Shown in pieces: positions 56,401-64,000 of a DNA stretch of 64,000 bases (the stretch's first letter is position 1; each line of letters starts with the position of its first letter). The notes below the pieces were generated by a model, which did not search any database, was not told the DNA's origin, and saw only the letters and a program-made list of their open reading frames with translations. A program made the position numbers and the translations under genes. The stretch is from Streptococcus pluranimalium (GTDB lineage Bacteria; Bacillota; Bacilli; Lactobacillales; Streptococcaceae): the NCBI RefSeq assembly GCF_002953735.1, contig NZ_CP025536.1:564001-628000 (forward strand), in the 5' to 3' direction.

Positions 56401-57849
56401 GTTGGTGATACAACCTTGAGAGCTATTTGGCGTCGAGTAGGGGAATATAAGGTTAACTATAGCCCGATAGTGTATGACTACACAACCAATCAGCCAATGG
56501 TAGACGATAAAGGGAATGCTGTATTAGCAACCAATCTCCCTATTGATGGCAATTCCTATGATGATCAATCGCACTCAGCCATGTTGACAAGACCAACCAT
56601 TTCAGGAGAATACCGTTTTCGTGGTTGGTATTATGACGGGAAACTCTATAATCCACATGATGAATTTATTATTGATGCCGAATTAGCAGATGAGAATAAA
56701 ATCATTCATATATACCCTGTTTTTAAATCAGTTAATGATTTGAATGTGGAGACTACTAGAATAACCTATGACGGTAATGGTGGTGAAAAGGATGTTGATG
56801 GTAAAACTGTTACCCATGTTTCAGAAGAAGATTTGTTAATTAATACGGTTAAAACTTTACCGAAAGAGACATACTTTGATAGAGTAGGATACAATCTAGT
56901 GGGATGGAATACCAATGAAGCAGATGCTGATGCAGGTCACATTCAGTTTGAACTAGGTCAAGAAGTTGGAGTGGATAATCTCCCTAATTCTGAAAATGTT
57001 TTATATGCCGTATGGCAACCAAAACTCTACTCTGTTACTATTTCGAAAAAAGTTATAGGTAATGAATCTGACAAAGTAAAGAGTTTTACGTTTACTCCTG
57101 GTGGTGCTTTAACGAGTGCCAACTTTGCATTGAAAGATGGGGAAGTTAAGGTTTATCAAGATATTCCTTATGGTTCTACAATCAGTGTTGATGAACAATA
57201 TAATGAGGCTTATACGACAATTGAGCGTATTACTCATACGAACTTAGCATCTGGTAAGAGCGATAGAACGTATGAAAAAACTGGTCTAGCTGAATTAATC
57301 GTTGATGGTAATATTGAGATTAATTTTGTCAATGAACGACGACGACAAAATATTTACCTTCAGAAAGTTGATGTTGGCAATCTTTTGACAGGTTTAAAAA
57401 ATGCAGAGTTTACACTTTATAAGGTAGAAAACGGTCAACGTCAGCCATTACCAGACTATGAGCAGTTAGTCTCTGATGGCGATGGTTATCTAACAACTGG
57501 GAAAAGTAGGAAATTTAGCTTAGACATTGGTAACTATCAATTAATCGAGACAAAGGCACCAGATGGTTACTTATTAGAAGAAAACCCTATTGACATTTCA
57601 GTCACTAGTACTAGTGTCTCTTTGATTCAAAACGGCAATGCTTCTGAGGTAACAGTCTCTTCTTTAGATGATGGCTCAACTTTATTTAGTACCAAAGTGA
57701 CAAATTCACAAGGTATTGAGTTACCCAATACTGGTGGTATTGGACAATATATTTACGTTATACTAGGAGGAAGTTTAGCTATATTTGCGGCTTATCTCTA
57801 TTATGTTAAATCAAAAAAGAAAGGTACTGAATCATCAGTATTATATTAG
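53425..57849 (+). CDS. Giant LPXTG pilus tip/ancillary protein with InlB-B (Listeria-Bacteroides) repeats
   Basis: The product is about 1474 residues. An atypical long signal segment (WASILVTTFLTTYFLILPAI) is followed by a Ser/Glu-rich linker (about 50-140) and a domain of about 150 residues. About seven InlB-B-type repeats, with cores like GYTFGGWY...LYARW, flank an unrecognised Tyr-rich region (about residues 605-800). Next come a pilin-type domain (LYSVTISKKVIG) and a SpaA/Cna-B domain with E-box YQLIETKAPDGY. LPNTG at about 1433 with a membrane helix and basic tail ends it. The TTG at 53425 has GAGAGG 10 bases upstream; ATG 53440 is the alternative. Confidence 0.9.
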   Translation: MRKYYMILKESIVKGKYKKIWKSLFWASILVTTFLTTYFLILPAITVETQKTDNVGISLSSSSPVNETPKEVTGSPPSSEDQTEFKHDIKTETSSAQKEETSDSSSNDTTQETTPNASKEKETAFLKDTLIHKGEGFEIHVTVGEEAELPRDTHLEVSEVKEMDQSFETYKQKTLEKVSRKDDEIKSLFFYDITLVSNGKEIQPSSAVKVEVVYDNPLEVSDEELEIVHFKDNGALEVLKSKTDPETVDSSSDIAFRTESFSVYAIVQPDNTKLPLRTYIFENADGSQYLFKTNSDTETDTQIIKDGQSLHGVGIPYVDDDKHFNGWYIFNKDTNTYGDEIHFEEAIEVKQTETIYVRPSYGNVAYVTFYDNEDGTLVLEKHQVALEEGKGTVNLAEHTAVSPSATQVFAGWSLTKGGSVITENITNYPIAKDTVFYPIFKESKKIEFNTGDIGEGAPYVAPKFVIEGEKAESIKPTDPTRNGYTFGGWYRDSNYQTAFDFSSTVTEDIVLYARWLPATANYTIVYWQQSKTDSKNSLAADKTYDYAGQVSRTATVDSIVSLTSSDRNPDSKGFVYTNARGETSTVVKADGSSIINVYFDRKLITMRFLNDTYYRSYTGPVAVNSTVWTSPTYAQYVTTYTGLYGTSLAENGYTWPSSGTQNWTYYASGGQARGMSYLGEFILPEDTYDTSNTEIRFYRNGRKTVNYYFYKQNIDGTYSSTPTDVGSGQMATFTFSEKYSGFNVAWYRRYYSGTTSSYDSDWRKAANNGTTQTFYTYGTYYNSVDYPLDLHIQYDRKAYHINFLDPLNNQELTNFDPVSVYYEDNLSKYKPDTTIDKPTPSLPGYRWDGKWYKDQTLTQEIDWSITMPSHDLKVYAGWEKIRYDVTIEANGGELLDTQATYFTLDYGEKITEFANITRDYVEDPNGEYYYRHDTDNGLATDGRHAHYTKDPTEPNVDTTKRYRYEKDAYKLVGWYYVNADGTTRPYNFSGIVVGDTTLRAIWRRVGEYKVNYSPIVYDYTTNQPMVDDKGNAVLATNLPIDGNSYDDQSHSAMLTRPTISGEYRFRGWYYDGKLYNPHDEFIIDAELADENKIIHIYPVFKSVNDLNVETTRITYDGNGGEKDVDGKTVTHVSEEDLLINTVKTLPKETYFDRVGYNLVGWNTNEADADAGHIQFELGQEVGVDNLPNSENVLYAVWQPKLYSVTISKKVIGNESDKVKSFTFTPGGALTSANFALKDGEVKVYQDIPYGSTISVDEQYNEAYTTIERITHTNLASGKSDRTYEKTGLAELIVDGNIEINFVNERRRQNIYLQKVDVGNLLTGLKNAEFTLYKVENGQRQPLPDYEQLVSDGDGYLTTGKSRKFSLDIGNYQLIETKAPDGYLLEENPIDISVTSTSVSLIQNGNASEVTVSSLDDGSTLFSTKVTNSQGIELPNTGGIGQYIYVILGGSLAIFAAYLYYVKSKKKGTESSVLY

Positions 57850-57858
57850 GAGAAAATT

Positions 57859-59316
57859 ATGAAAAAACAACTAATAAAAGGGTTATTACTTACAACTTTA
57901 GTGCTTGGAACGGCAGCACCTCTTGCAGATCAGGTGGTCTTTGCTGAAGGTCCAGGTTCAATTACTGTTGAGAGTACTAACGCAGGGGCGAAGTATCAAG
58001 CTTTTAAAATCTTTGATGCAACCTACTCTGGTGATGCAACGTCATACACCATTCCAGAAGGATTAGAAGCTACTTATAAGGGAACAGGAAACTTTGAACA
58101 ACTGTTTTCAACATCAACAAACGGTGGCAAAACTTATGTGACAAAGAAAGAGTCTGCATCTGATACGGATATTGCAGCTTGGACAAAAGCAGTCGTAGCG
58201 GCTGCTAACATTCAGCCATCTGATACACAGACTGCAGCTGGCGCAACAGCAACTCTGGCAGTTCCGTATGGTTATTATTATGTTGGAACGGATGTGAATG
58301 GTGGCGCAACAACCATGGTAACGTCAGCTTCTCCTCAGGCAACAGTTCGTGAAAAAAACAACGAACCATCATGGGGTGAAAATGGTGGTAAAACTGTTGG
58401 TGACGACAAGACATATGCTGTTGGTGAAACAGTGACTTATACGCTAGACTATCAAAATGCGACTTATTACACCGCAGGTGAGAAAGTGTATCAATATGTG
58501 GTTAAAGATGCTCTGCCAACAGGTGTTGATTTTTCTGAAGGAACAGTTAAAGTGACAGTAAACGGTGTTGCCTTAACTCAGGGGACAGGAACAGGGACAT
58601 ATGCTATTACGGAAGGTACAAATGGCTTTGAAGTGACGATTCCATGGGCAGCTACTAATACAGCTAGTGATGCTGCAGGTTTAGGTGAAAAGGATGACTT
58701 TTTCTATGATCCAATATCAACGATTAAAGTAACTTATCAAGGTGTTCTTTTGAAAGATGCTACCGAAGGTTCTGATAAATACGACACAAATAAAAACTTA
58801 GCTACTATCAATCCTAACACTAAAACAAATGATCCCGGTAAAGAAGAATATGTCTATAATGGAAAAATTACAATTGATAAAGTAGCGGCCAATAGTGACA
58901 CAAAGTTACAAGGTGCTAAATTTGTTCTTCGTCAAAAAGGTTCAGAGAATTATTTAAACCTAGCTGCAGGTACTGAAAATGTAACATTTGGTTCACGTAA
59001 CAATGCAACTGAATTTACAACTGATCAAAATGGTGCAGTGTCGATTTCAGGTTTAGATGCTGGTGACTATGAGCTTATCGAAACACAGGCTCCTGAAGGT
59101 TATAATCTTTTAGATTCTCCTGTATCCGTTACTTTAGGACTAGGTAAGGCAGATGGGAAAGATAATCTTTTGGTAACTTCAAAAGTCGAAAATAATAGTG
59201 GTGCCGAATTACCATCAACTGGTGGTATTGGAACAACTATATTTTATACTGTTGGAACAATTCTGATTGTTGCAGGTGGTGTAGTATTAATTGCTCGTCG
59301 TCGTGCGCGTGATTAA
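57859..59316 (+). CDS. Major (backbone) pilin, LPSTG
   Basis: The 485-residue pilin has a signal peptide (1-29, ending DQVVFAE), an N-terminal domain ending near VREKN (Lys166, a candidate linking Lys), an isopeptide-forming middle domain (YAVGETVTYTLDYQNA, about 180-340), and a C-terminal Cna-B/SpaA domain with E-box YELIETQAPEGYNLL (from 404). It ends with LPSTG at 451, a membrane helix and RRRARD. No YPK pilin motif is seen. Sortases polymerise such subunits by Lys-Thr bonds. It sits 9 bases behind the tip gene, with AGGAG. Confidence 0.93.
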   Translation: MKKQLIKGLLLTTLVLGTAAPLADQVVFAEGPGSITVESTNAGAKYQAFKIFDATYSGDATSYTIPEGLEATYKGTGNFEQLFSTSTNGGKTYVTKKESASDTDIAAWTKAVVAAANIQPSDTQTAAGATATLAVPYGYYYVGTDVNGGATTMVTSASPQATVREKNNEPSWGENGGKTVGDDKTYAVGETVTYTLDYQNATYYTAGEKVYQYVVKDALPTGVDFSEGTVKVTVNGVALTQGTGTGTYAITEGTNGFEVTIPWAATNTASDAAGLGEKDDFFYDPISTIKVTYQGVLLKDATEGSDKYDTNKNLATINPNTKTNDPGKEEYVYNGKITIDKVAANSDTKLQGAKFVLRQKGSENYLNLAAGTENVTFGSRNNATEFTTDQNGAVSISGLDAGDYELIETQAPEGYNLLDSPVSVTLGLGKADGKDNLLVTSKVENNSGAELPSTGGIGTTIFYTVGTILIVAGGVVLIARRRARD

Positions 59317-59337
59317 GAAAATAGGTTAGATTACTCG

Positions 59338-60216
59338 ATGAAAACATTATCAGATAAGCTCGTTTCCTATCTGCTTATCGGAGCTATGATACTTGGGATA
59401 GGGTTAATAGCTTACCCCTCGGTATCTGATTGGTGGAATTCTTATCATCAATCTAGGGCTATCATGGACTACCAGGATAAAGTTAGTCATATAGATAAAC
59501 GTCAATATCAGAAAATTCTTGCTCGAGCTGAGAATTACAATAAACAATTTCTTGAAACAAATATAAAATGGCAATTAACCAAAGAGGAAAAAAAGGAATA
59601 CAATTCTCAGTTATCCATTGATCAGTCAGGAAATATGGGTTTTATCACGATTCCAAAAATTAACGTTAATCTCCCAATTTTTCACGGTACTAGTGAAGAT
59701 GTTCTTCAGACTTCAATTGGGCATTTAGAAGGTACGAGTCTGCCTGTGGGAGGTCAGTCAACGCACTCGGTATTATCAGGTCATCGAGGCTTGCCGTCGG
59801 CAAAATTGTTTTCAGATTTGGATAAACTGCGTGTGGGAGATCGATGGACTGTTAATATTCTTGATGAGACGTATACCTATGAAGTTGATCAAATTAGAAC
59901 AGTTTTGCCAAAAGATTTAAGCAATTTGCAAATTGAAGAGGGCAAAGATTACCAAACCCTATTAACATGTACACCTTATGGTATTAATACTCATCGCCTT
60001 TTGGTTAGGGGACACCGAGTTGCAAATGAGGATGGTGATGCTTTGGTCATTGCGGATGCTATTCAAATTGATCCTATTTATATAGCTCCCTTCATTGGAT
60101 TTCCTATTTTACTGTTATTGCTGATGATTTTTCTTCGGTTAATGCGAAAAGATGATCGAAGAAAGCAAATTGTACTGAGTTGGTTTAGAAAGGAACAATC
60201 AAATGAAAAGAATTAA
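59338..60216 (+). CDS. Pilus-type class C sortase
   Basis: The 292-residue transpeptidase has an N-terminal helix (10-28), catalytic His149 (LSGHRG), Cys211 (TLLTCTPYG) and Arg220 (NTHRLLVRGHR), and a second C-terminal helix (about 245-268) before a basic tail. That two-helix layout is typical of class C pilin polymerases. The usual DP(F/W/Y) lid motif ahead of the barrel is not seen in residues 60-100. It should polymerise the LPSTG pilin. It overlaps the next gene by 14 bases. Confidence 0.92.
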   Translation: MKTLSDKLVSYLLIGAMILGIGLIAYPSVSDWWNSYHQSRAIMDYQDKVSHIDKRQYQKILARAENYNKQFLETNIKWQLTKEEKKEYNSQLSIDQSGNMGFITIPKINVNLPIFHGTSEDVLQTSIGHLEGTSLPVGGQSTHSVLSGHRGLPSAKLFSDLDKLRVGDRWTVNILDETYTYEVDQIRTVLPKDLSNLQIEEGKDYQTLLTCTPYGINTHRLLVRGHRVANEDGDALVIADAIQIDPIYIAPFIGFPILLLLLMIFLRLMRKDDRRKQIVLSWFRKEQSNEKN

Positions 60217-60853
60217 GCTAATACTGATAACCTTTCTAATCCTCGTTGGTATCACTTTTCAAGAGAAAGTCTCTGCCCAAGTGGAACAAAAGGGATCAAT
60301 TGTTATTTCTCCAACTTATAATGGTGTTCCTGTAGTCGGTGGTGATTTACTCGTATATCAAGTGGCAAATTGGTCAGAAAAGGATAATCGCTTTGCTTTT
60401 ACAAAAGAGTTTTCATCAACAGCGCTTTCTCTTGAACATTTGATAAGTCCTGAGTTAGATCAGTCAGATATCCAAGTTTTAGTGAATAATAGTCATCATG
60501 TCAAACCCTATCAGTACATTGATAGCATACCTCAAAAGGGTGTTGTTTTAGAGAATCTCTCGCAAGGCATCTACCTATTTGTACAAAAGGAGTCGGCTCA
60601 AGGTTATGAGAAAATGAATCCTTTTGTGATCAGTATTCCAAACAATGGGTCATTATCTGTAGAAGCTAAGGAAAAAATGAGTCCGATCTCTAGCTCGGCC
60701 TCTCCGTCAAAAATAGTCAGCTCAAAGGATGACGTGCCAAGGGAAAAGGTGAAAGTATTGCCGTTCACAGGACAAGTTTGGTGGCCTGTGTATCTATCGT
60801 TAGTGTGTGGAATTATCTGTTTAGTGCTTTCAATGATTGGAAAAAAAGAATGA
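60203..60853 (+). CDS. Minor (base/anchor) pilin, LPFTG
   Basis: This 216-residue protein has a signal peptide (1-25, ending VSAQ), one pilin-like domain (GSIVISPTYNGVPVVGGDLL, with GIYLFVQKESAQGYEKMNPF as its E-box-like end), a Ser/Pro linker (about 155-180) and the sorting signal LPFTG, a helix and GKKE. Size and place fit the AP2-type subunit that joins the pilus to the wall. It overlaps both neighbouring sortase genes. Confidence 0.9.
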   Translation: MKRIKLILITFLILVGITFQEKVSAQVEQKGSIVISPTYNGVPVVGGDLLVYQVANWSEKDNRFAFTKEFSSTALSLEHLISPELDQSDIQVLVNNSHHVKPYQYIDSIPQKGVVLENLSQGIYLFVQKESAQGYEKMNPFVISIPNNGSLSVEAKEKMSPISSSASPSKIVSSKDDVPREKVKVLPFTGQVWWPVYLSLVCGIICLVLSMIGKKE

Positions 60854-61443
60854 TTAATCGAAATGTTCGCATCTATTTGTTGAGGCTATTAGGTATTGCC
60901 TGTATCATTTTTTCAGTCTTTTATACTTGGAATAACATCGATGCAGCAAGGACGGCTGAAAAGTCAAGTCAAGATATCAACCAGAAATTACAGATAGATC
61001 AATCGTCAAAAAGGCTTTTATCAGAAAATGATGCTATGCCTGTCTCCGCTGTATCTGGTGTGGACTATCTTGGAAAATTAACGATTACTAGTGAGAATAT
61101 TACTCTACCAGTAGCTGCTAAATATCGTTTTGAACAAATGTCACTAACACCGACTCGATACAGAGGTTCATATAAAACCAATGATCTTGTCATCTGTGCT
61201 CATAATTATCGTTATCAATTTGATCCACTTAGGACGATTCCTATGGGAGAAAAGATTGAATTTGAAACAGTTGATGGTAAAACATATTCTTATGTGATTA
61301 CAAATCGAGAAATCATTAAGCCAACAGCAGTTGAAGAGGTTATTAAGGAGACGGCAGGTGATACTGACTGGGATTTGAGTTTATTCACCTGTACTCCAAG
61401 CGGTGCTGCTAGGGTAATCATTCGGTGCCGATTAGTTGCTTAA
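60850..61443 (+). CDS. Second pilus-locus sortase (short, single membrane helix)
   Basis: This sortase of 197 residues has an N-terminal helix (8-27), catalytic His118 (VICAHNY), Cys181 (LFTCTPSG) and Arg188 (AARVIIRCRL), and no C-terminal helix. It is shorter than its partner and resembles the accessory second sortase of PI-2/PI-2b islands. It may attach the finished pilus or the minor pilin. ATG 60850 overlaps the previous stop (ATGA), and this start replaces a longer frame that lies in the previous gene. Confidence 0.87.
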   Translation: MINRNVRIYLLRLLGIACIIFSVFYTWNNIDAARTAEKSSQDINQKLQIDQSSKRLLSENDAMPVSAVSGVDYLGKLTITSENITLPVAAKYRFEQMSLTPTRYRGSYKTNDLVICAHNYRYQFDPLRTIPMGEKIEFETVDGKTYSYVITNREIIKPTAVEEVIKETAGDTDWDLSLFTCTPSGAARVIIRCRLVA

Positions 61444-61487
61444 CATTGGTAGCTGACTTTAATGGATGATAAGATTTTAAATGATTT

Positions 61488-61538
61488 TTAAGTGATTAAG
61501 ATGTCGTATTTACGATGTTTTGGTCACTTTTTTTATCT
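61488..61538 (+). terminator. Terminator of the pilus operon
   Basis: Long imperfect hairpin AGTGATTAA..TCGT / ACGA..TTGGTCACT followed by TTTTTT. Confidence 0.7.
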
Positions 61539-61569
61539 AGTTAAGAAGGCTGTAGTAATTGTTAAGGTT

Positions 61570-61606
61570 AGAAAAAAAGCAAACCTCCTAGGAGATTTGC
61601 TTCTGA
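61570..61606 (-). terminator. Terminator of mscL
   Basis: On the minus strand AGCAAATCTCC / GGAGGTTTGCT followed by TTTTTTT. Confidence 0.9.
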
Positions 61607-61642
61607 CTTGGTTCGCCCCAAAAGAATAGGGGGAATACAGGG

Positions 61643-62014
61643 TTATTTACGAGCTAAAAGGTCACGAATTTCAGTAAGAAGAACTTCTTCGTTTGAAAGA
61701 ACAACTTCTTCAACAACTTCGTCTTGTTTTGGCATGAATTTAGTTGCAGCTTTAACAACGAAGAAGAGAATTGTACCAACAACTAAAAAGTTGAGGACAG
61801 CGCTCAAGAAGCTACCGTATGCTACACCATTCCAAGTTAATTCAGCGATGCGTTCTGCACCAGCTGCTTTCAAAACAGGGTTCAATAGAAGTGGTGTGAT
61901 GATGTCTTCTACTAATGAAGTGATGATGGCCCCAAAGGCAGCACCAAAGATAACGGCAACAGCCAAGTCAAGGACATTACCTTTAAACAAAAAAGCTTTT
62001 AATTCTTTAATCAT
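61643..62014 (-). CDS. mscL: Large-conductance mechanosensitive channel
   Basis: The channel subunit of 123 residues opens under membrane tension to release solutes on osmotic downshock. It has the amphipathic N-terminus (MIKELKAFLFKGNVLDLAVA), TM1 with the glycine-rich pore (VAVIFGAAFGAIITSL), TM2 (LNFLVVGTILFFVVKAATKF) and a charged C-terminal helix. GAAAGGAATC precedes the ATG. Single gene, convergent to the pilus operon. Confidence 0.97.
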   Translation of the reverse strand: MIKELKAFLFKGNVLDLAVAVIFGAAFGAIITSLVEDIITPLLLNPVLKAAGAERIAELTWNGVAYGSFLSAVLNFLVVGTILFFVVKAATKFMPKQDEVVEEVVLSNEEVLLTEIRDLLARK

Positions 62015-62041
62015 AATTGATTCCTTTCTTTATTAGAATTT

Positions 62042-62070
62042 ATTATACAGTAAAGGAAGATTAGGAGCAA
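62042..62070 (-). promoter_or_regulatory. Promoter of mscL
   Basis: Minus strand TTGCTC (62065-62070), 17-base spacer, TATAAT (62042-62047). Confidence 0.75.
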
Positions 62071-62310
62071 GGGATTTGAATTTTTTCTTATGTTAAAGAT
62101 ACTGTCATATCATAGGATGGCAAGTTTTTTCTAAAAGTTTCTGGTTTTTTCTGAAAATAGCCAAGTGAGTCTGTTAAAAGGGGTATCCCAAAATGATACC
62201 TAGAATTGGTTTTTAAAATGATAGCTTTATCAATAGTGATCGATAGACCTAGGTAAGTTTTTTGATGAAGAGAACAAATTCCATTTTTACGGCATAGACT
62301 AAATTTTTAT

Positions 62311-62339
62311 TTTACACGTGCTATGGTTAATGCTATAAT
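62311..62339 (+). promoter_or_regulatory. Promoter of dnaG
   Basis: TTTACA (62311-62316), 17-base spacer, perfect TATAAT (62334-62339) with a TGC extension. The rest of the 365-base mscL-dnaG gap holds only a GGTATC / GATACC hairpin near 62182-62203. Confidence 0.8.
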
Positions 62340-62379
62340 GTAATGTAAGGCAAAATTGGATTTTTGTGGAGGTGATGTT

Positions 62380-64000
62380 GTGATTTTGGATAAAGAAACC
62401 ATTGCTCAAATCAAGCAAGAAACCAATATTGTAGATGTTATCGGAGAGGTTGTTGCTCTATCGAAAGCAGGTCACAATCACTTGGGGCTCTGTCCCTTTC
62501 ATAAGGAAAAAACGCCATCATTTAACGTTATCGAAGATAAGCAATTTTACCATTGCTTCGGTTGTGGAAAATCAGGTGACGTTTTTAAGTTTCTAGAAGA
62601 TTATAGGCAAATTCCGTTTAAAGAGGCTGCTTCTATCTTGGCAGAGCGCTTGGGCATGTCTGTTCAAGTGACACAAACTAATTATCATCAGCCTAAGCAT
62701 CCTCACGAGAAACTATTTCAGATCAATGCTGATGCCAATAAGTTCTTTCAGGCAGTTTTAATGACAACAAAGCAAGGAGAGGTGGCACGACAGTATTTAT
62801 ATGAGAGAGGGCTAACGGATGAGTTGATTAAGCATTTCCAGATTGGACTATCACCTGAAGAACCTGATTATTTATTCAAATCTTTATCGAATAAGTATGA
62901 TGAGGAGACTATTTTAGCTTCAGGTCTTTTCAATCTATCTGAGGAATCAAATCGTATCTATGATGCTTTTCAAAATCGGATTATGTTTGCCTTGACGAAT
63001 GATCAAGGGAAAGTCATTGGTTTTTCTGGCCGTATTTGGACAGAGCAGGCTAAAGAGAGTCATCAAGCAAAATACAAAAATACTCGTTCAACACCAATCT
63101 TTAATAAATCTTATGAGTTTTACCATTTAGATCAGGCTAAACCAGTCATTGTCAAAAAACGTGAAGTTTATCTAATGGAAGGTTTCATGGATGTCATCGC
63201 TGCCTATAAAGCTGGTATCGTCAATGCTGTAGCTTCTATGGGGACGGCGTTGACGCAGGAACATGTGAATCATCTGAGTCAATTCACTAAAAAAGTCGTC
63301 CTAACCTATGATGGTGATGCTGCTGGGCAAAACGCCATTGCCAAATCTTTAGATATTCTAGCACCGTTTACAGTGGATGTTGTCAAGATGCCACAAGGAA
63401 TGGATCCGGATGAATACTTGAAAGCTACTTCAGCGGGAGAATTGGCCTATTTACTTGAAAAATCTCGGATTAGTCAAGTGGAATTTTGGATGTATCATCT
63501 CCTTCCTGAGAACAGTGATAACCTTCAAAGTCAGATTGCTTATGTGGAGCAAATAGCTGATATCATTGCTAAAGAACCATCCATTACAGCTCAAAATACC
63601 TATATCAGTAAAGTTGCAGAGTTGCTGCCAGATTTTGACTACCATCAAGTTGAGCAGTCTGTCAATAACCGGCGTCTCTCCATAAGACAAGATGCGGTTC
63701 AAACGCAAGTAGCGGAGCCTGTCTATATCGATATGCCAATCGTTAAGCAGGTGACAGCCCTTAGAAAGACAGAGAACCATCTTTTTCATCGCATGCTCTT
63801 TCATCCTGTGATTTTAAATGATTTTAAACTAAGGGATGACTTTCAATTCCATACCCCCGAATTAATTGAGTTGTATCAACTGTTATTGGCTAATGGGGAT
63901 ATTACTTCATTTGAATTATCTGGAGAGTCTGAAGCAGTGCAGCAGGCCTATTATCAAGTTTTGGAAGAGCAGTTGCCAGAAGAAGTTGGAGACAATGAAA
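62380..64000 (+). CDS. dnaG: DNA primase DnaG (3' end outside window)
   Basis: About 540 N-terminal residues are in the window and the frame is open to its end. The CHC2 zinc domain (GLCPFHKEKTPSF, HCFGCGKSGDVF), RNAP catalytic domain and Toprim motifs (YLMEGFMDVIAAYKAG, LTYDGDAAGQNA, PQGMDPDEYL) are intact; the start of the helicase-binding part follows. It makes RNA primers for Okazaki fragments. GTG 62380 has GGAGGTG 5 bases upstream and is chosen as the start. rpoD commonly follows dnaG in this group. Confidence 0.96.
   Translation, partial: MILDKETIAQIKQETNIVDVIGEVVALSKAGHNHLGLCPFHKEKTPSFNVIEDKQFYHCFGCGKSGDVFKFLEDYRQIPFKEAASILAERLGMSVQVTQTNYHQPKHPHEKLFQINADANKFFQAVLMTTKQGEVARQYLYERGLTDELIKHFQIGLSPEEPDYLFKSLSNKYDEETILASGLFNLSEESNRIYDAFQNRIMFALTNDQGKVIGFSGRIWTEQAKESHQAKYKNTRSTPIFNKSYEFYHLDQAKPVIVKKREVYLMEGFMDVIAAYKAGIVNAVASMGTALTQEHVNHLSQFTKKVVLTYDGDAAGQNAIAKSLDILAPFTVDVVKMPQGMDPDEYLKATSAGELAYLLEKSRISQVEFWMYHLLPENSDNLQSQIAYVEQIADIIAKEPSITAQNTYISKVAELLPDFDYHQVEQSVNNRRLSIRQDAVQTQVAEPVYIDMPIVKQVTALRKTENHLFHRMLFHPVILNDFKLRDDFQFHTPELIELYQLLLANGDITSFELSGESEAVQQAYYQVLEEQLPEEVGDNE

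Noticed and set aside
61608..62036. 142-aa ORF on the plus strand over mscL
   Set aside because: Exact antisense of the well-conserved mscL gene, without a ribosome site. Composition (Arg/Thr/Ser rich) is that of a reversed frame.
63451..63804. 117-aa ORF on the minus strand in dnaG
   Set aside because: Antisense to conserved primase sequence, no start signals.

Overview
The window is chromosomal DNA of a low-GC Gram-positive coccus, most likely a pyogenic-group Streptococcus. The reasons are the gene families (GapN, EzrA, SpxR-like regulator, streptococcal IF3 and L19), the gene order (nrd, ptsHI, gapN, pgdA, helicase, udk, dnaX, birA, metK; then rplS, gyrB, ezrA, eno, pepT, cmk, infC, lepA) and the SMK-type SAM riboswitch on metK. 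I cannot name the species.

Layout. 1-2011: end of an amino-acid permease, a frameshifted small membrane ORF and a CDF-type transporter. 2170-6108 (minus): class Ib ribonucleotide reductase operon nrdHIEF with paired NrdR-like boxes. 6514-8506: PTS general proteins HPr and enzyme I. 8660-11493: GapN and a peptidoglycan deacetylase. 11616-13781: DEAD-box helicase, uridine kinase and a small membrane protein. 14073-18289: hydrolase, fRMsr, DnaX, a small membrane protein and BirA. 18393-19815: SAM-III riboswitch and metK. 20179-25751: YiaA/B protein, MurA, GNAT, SpxR-like regulator, methionine aminopeptidase and YihY. 25752-26281: repeat-rich spacer. 26282-28971 (minus): GtrA, NrnA/Pde2, GNAT and a YghU-type GST. 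29117-30900: flavodoxin, fluoride riboswitch and CLC-F fluoride antiporter. 31202-32822: L19, a TIM-barrel protein, tRNA-Arg(CCU) and an unlisted 43-aa ORF. 33350-38581: RodA, GyrB, EzrA. 38582-40648: IS remnant, NUDIX protein, DUF1694 protein. 40793-46916: enolase, a secreted amidase with Bsp-like repeats, PepT, EbsA and ferredoxin. 46962-51500: LysM protein, Cmk, IF3-L35-L20 operon and LepA. 51520-52320: hydrolase. 52572-61443: a complete sortase-assembled pilus operon. 61643-62014 (minus): MscL. 62380-end: DnaG, cut by the window edge.

The accessory highlight is the pilus operon. In order it holds a small coiled-coil protein, a signal peptidase with its catalytic Ser/Lys, a giant LPNTG protein of about 1474 aa built from Listeria-Bacteroides (InlB-B) repeats around an unrecognised Tyr-rich region, an LPSTG backbone pilin, a class C-like sortase, a small LPFTG pilin and a second short sortase. 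The order resembles pilus islands PI-2 (pneumococcus) and PI-2b (group B streptococcus), but the tip protein and the extra first gene look unusual. Other cell-surface modules are the Bsp-repeat amidase behind eno and the LysM membrane protein.

Several cis-elements are visible: SAM-III and fluoride riboswitches, an infC leader with a probable AUA start, an L19 leader, NrdR boxes, and three genes whose -10 box sits so close to the ATG that leaderless mRNAs are predicted. There is no CRISPR array, no prophage and no intact IS element.
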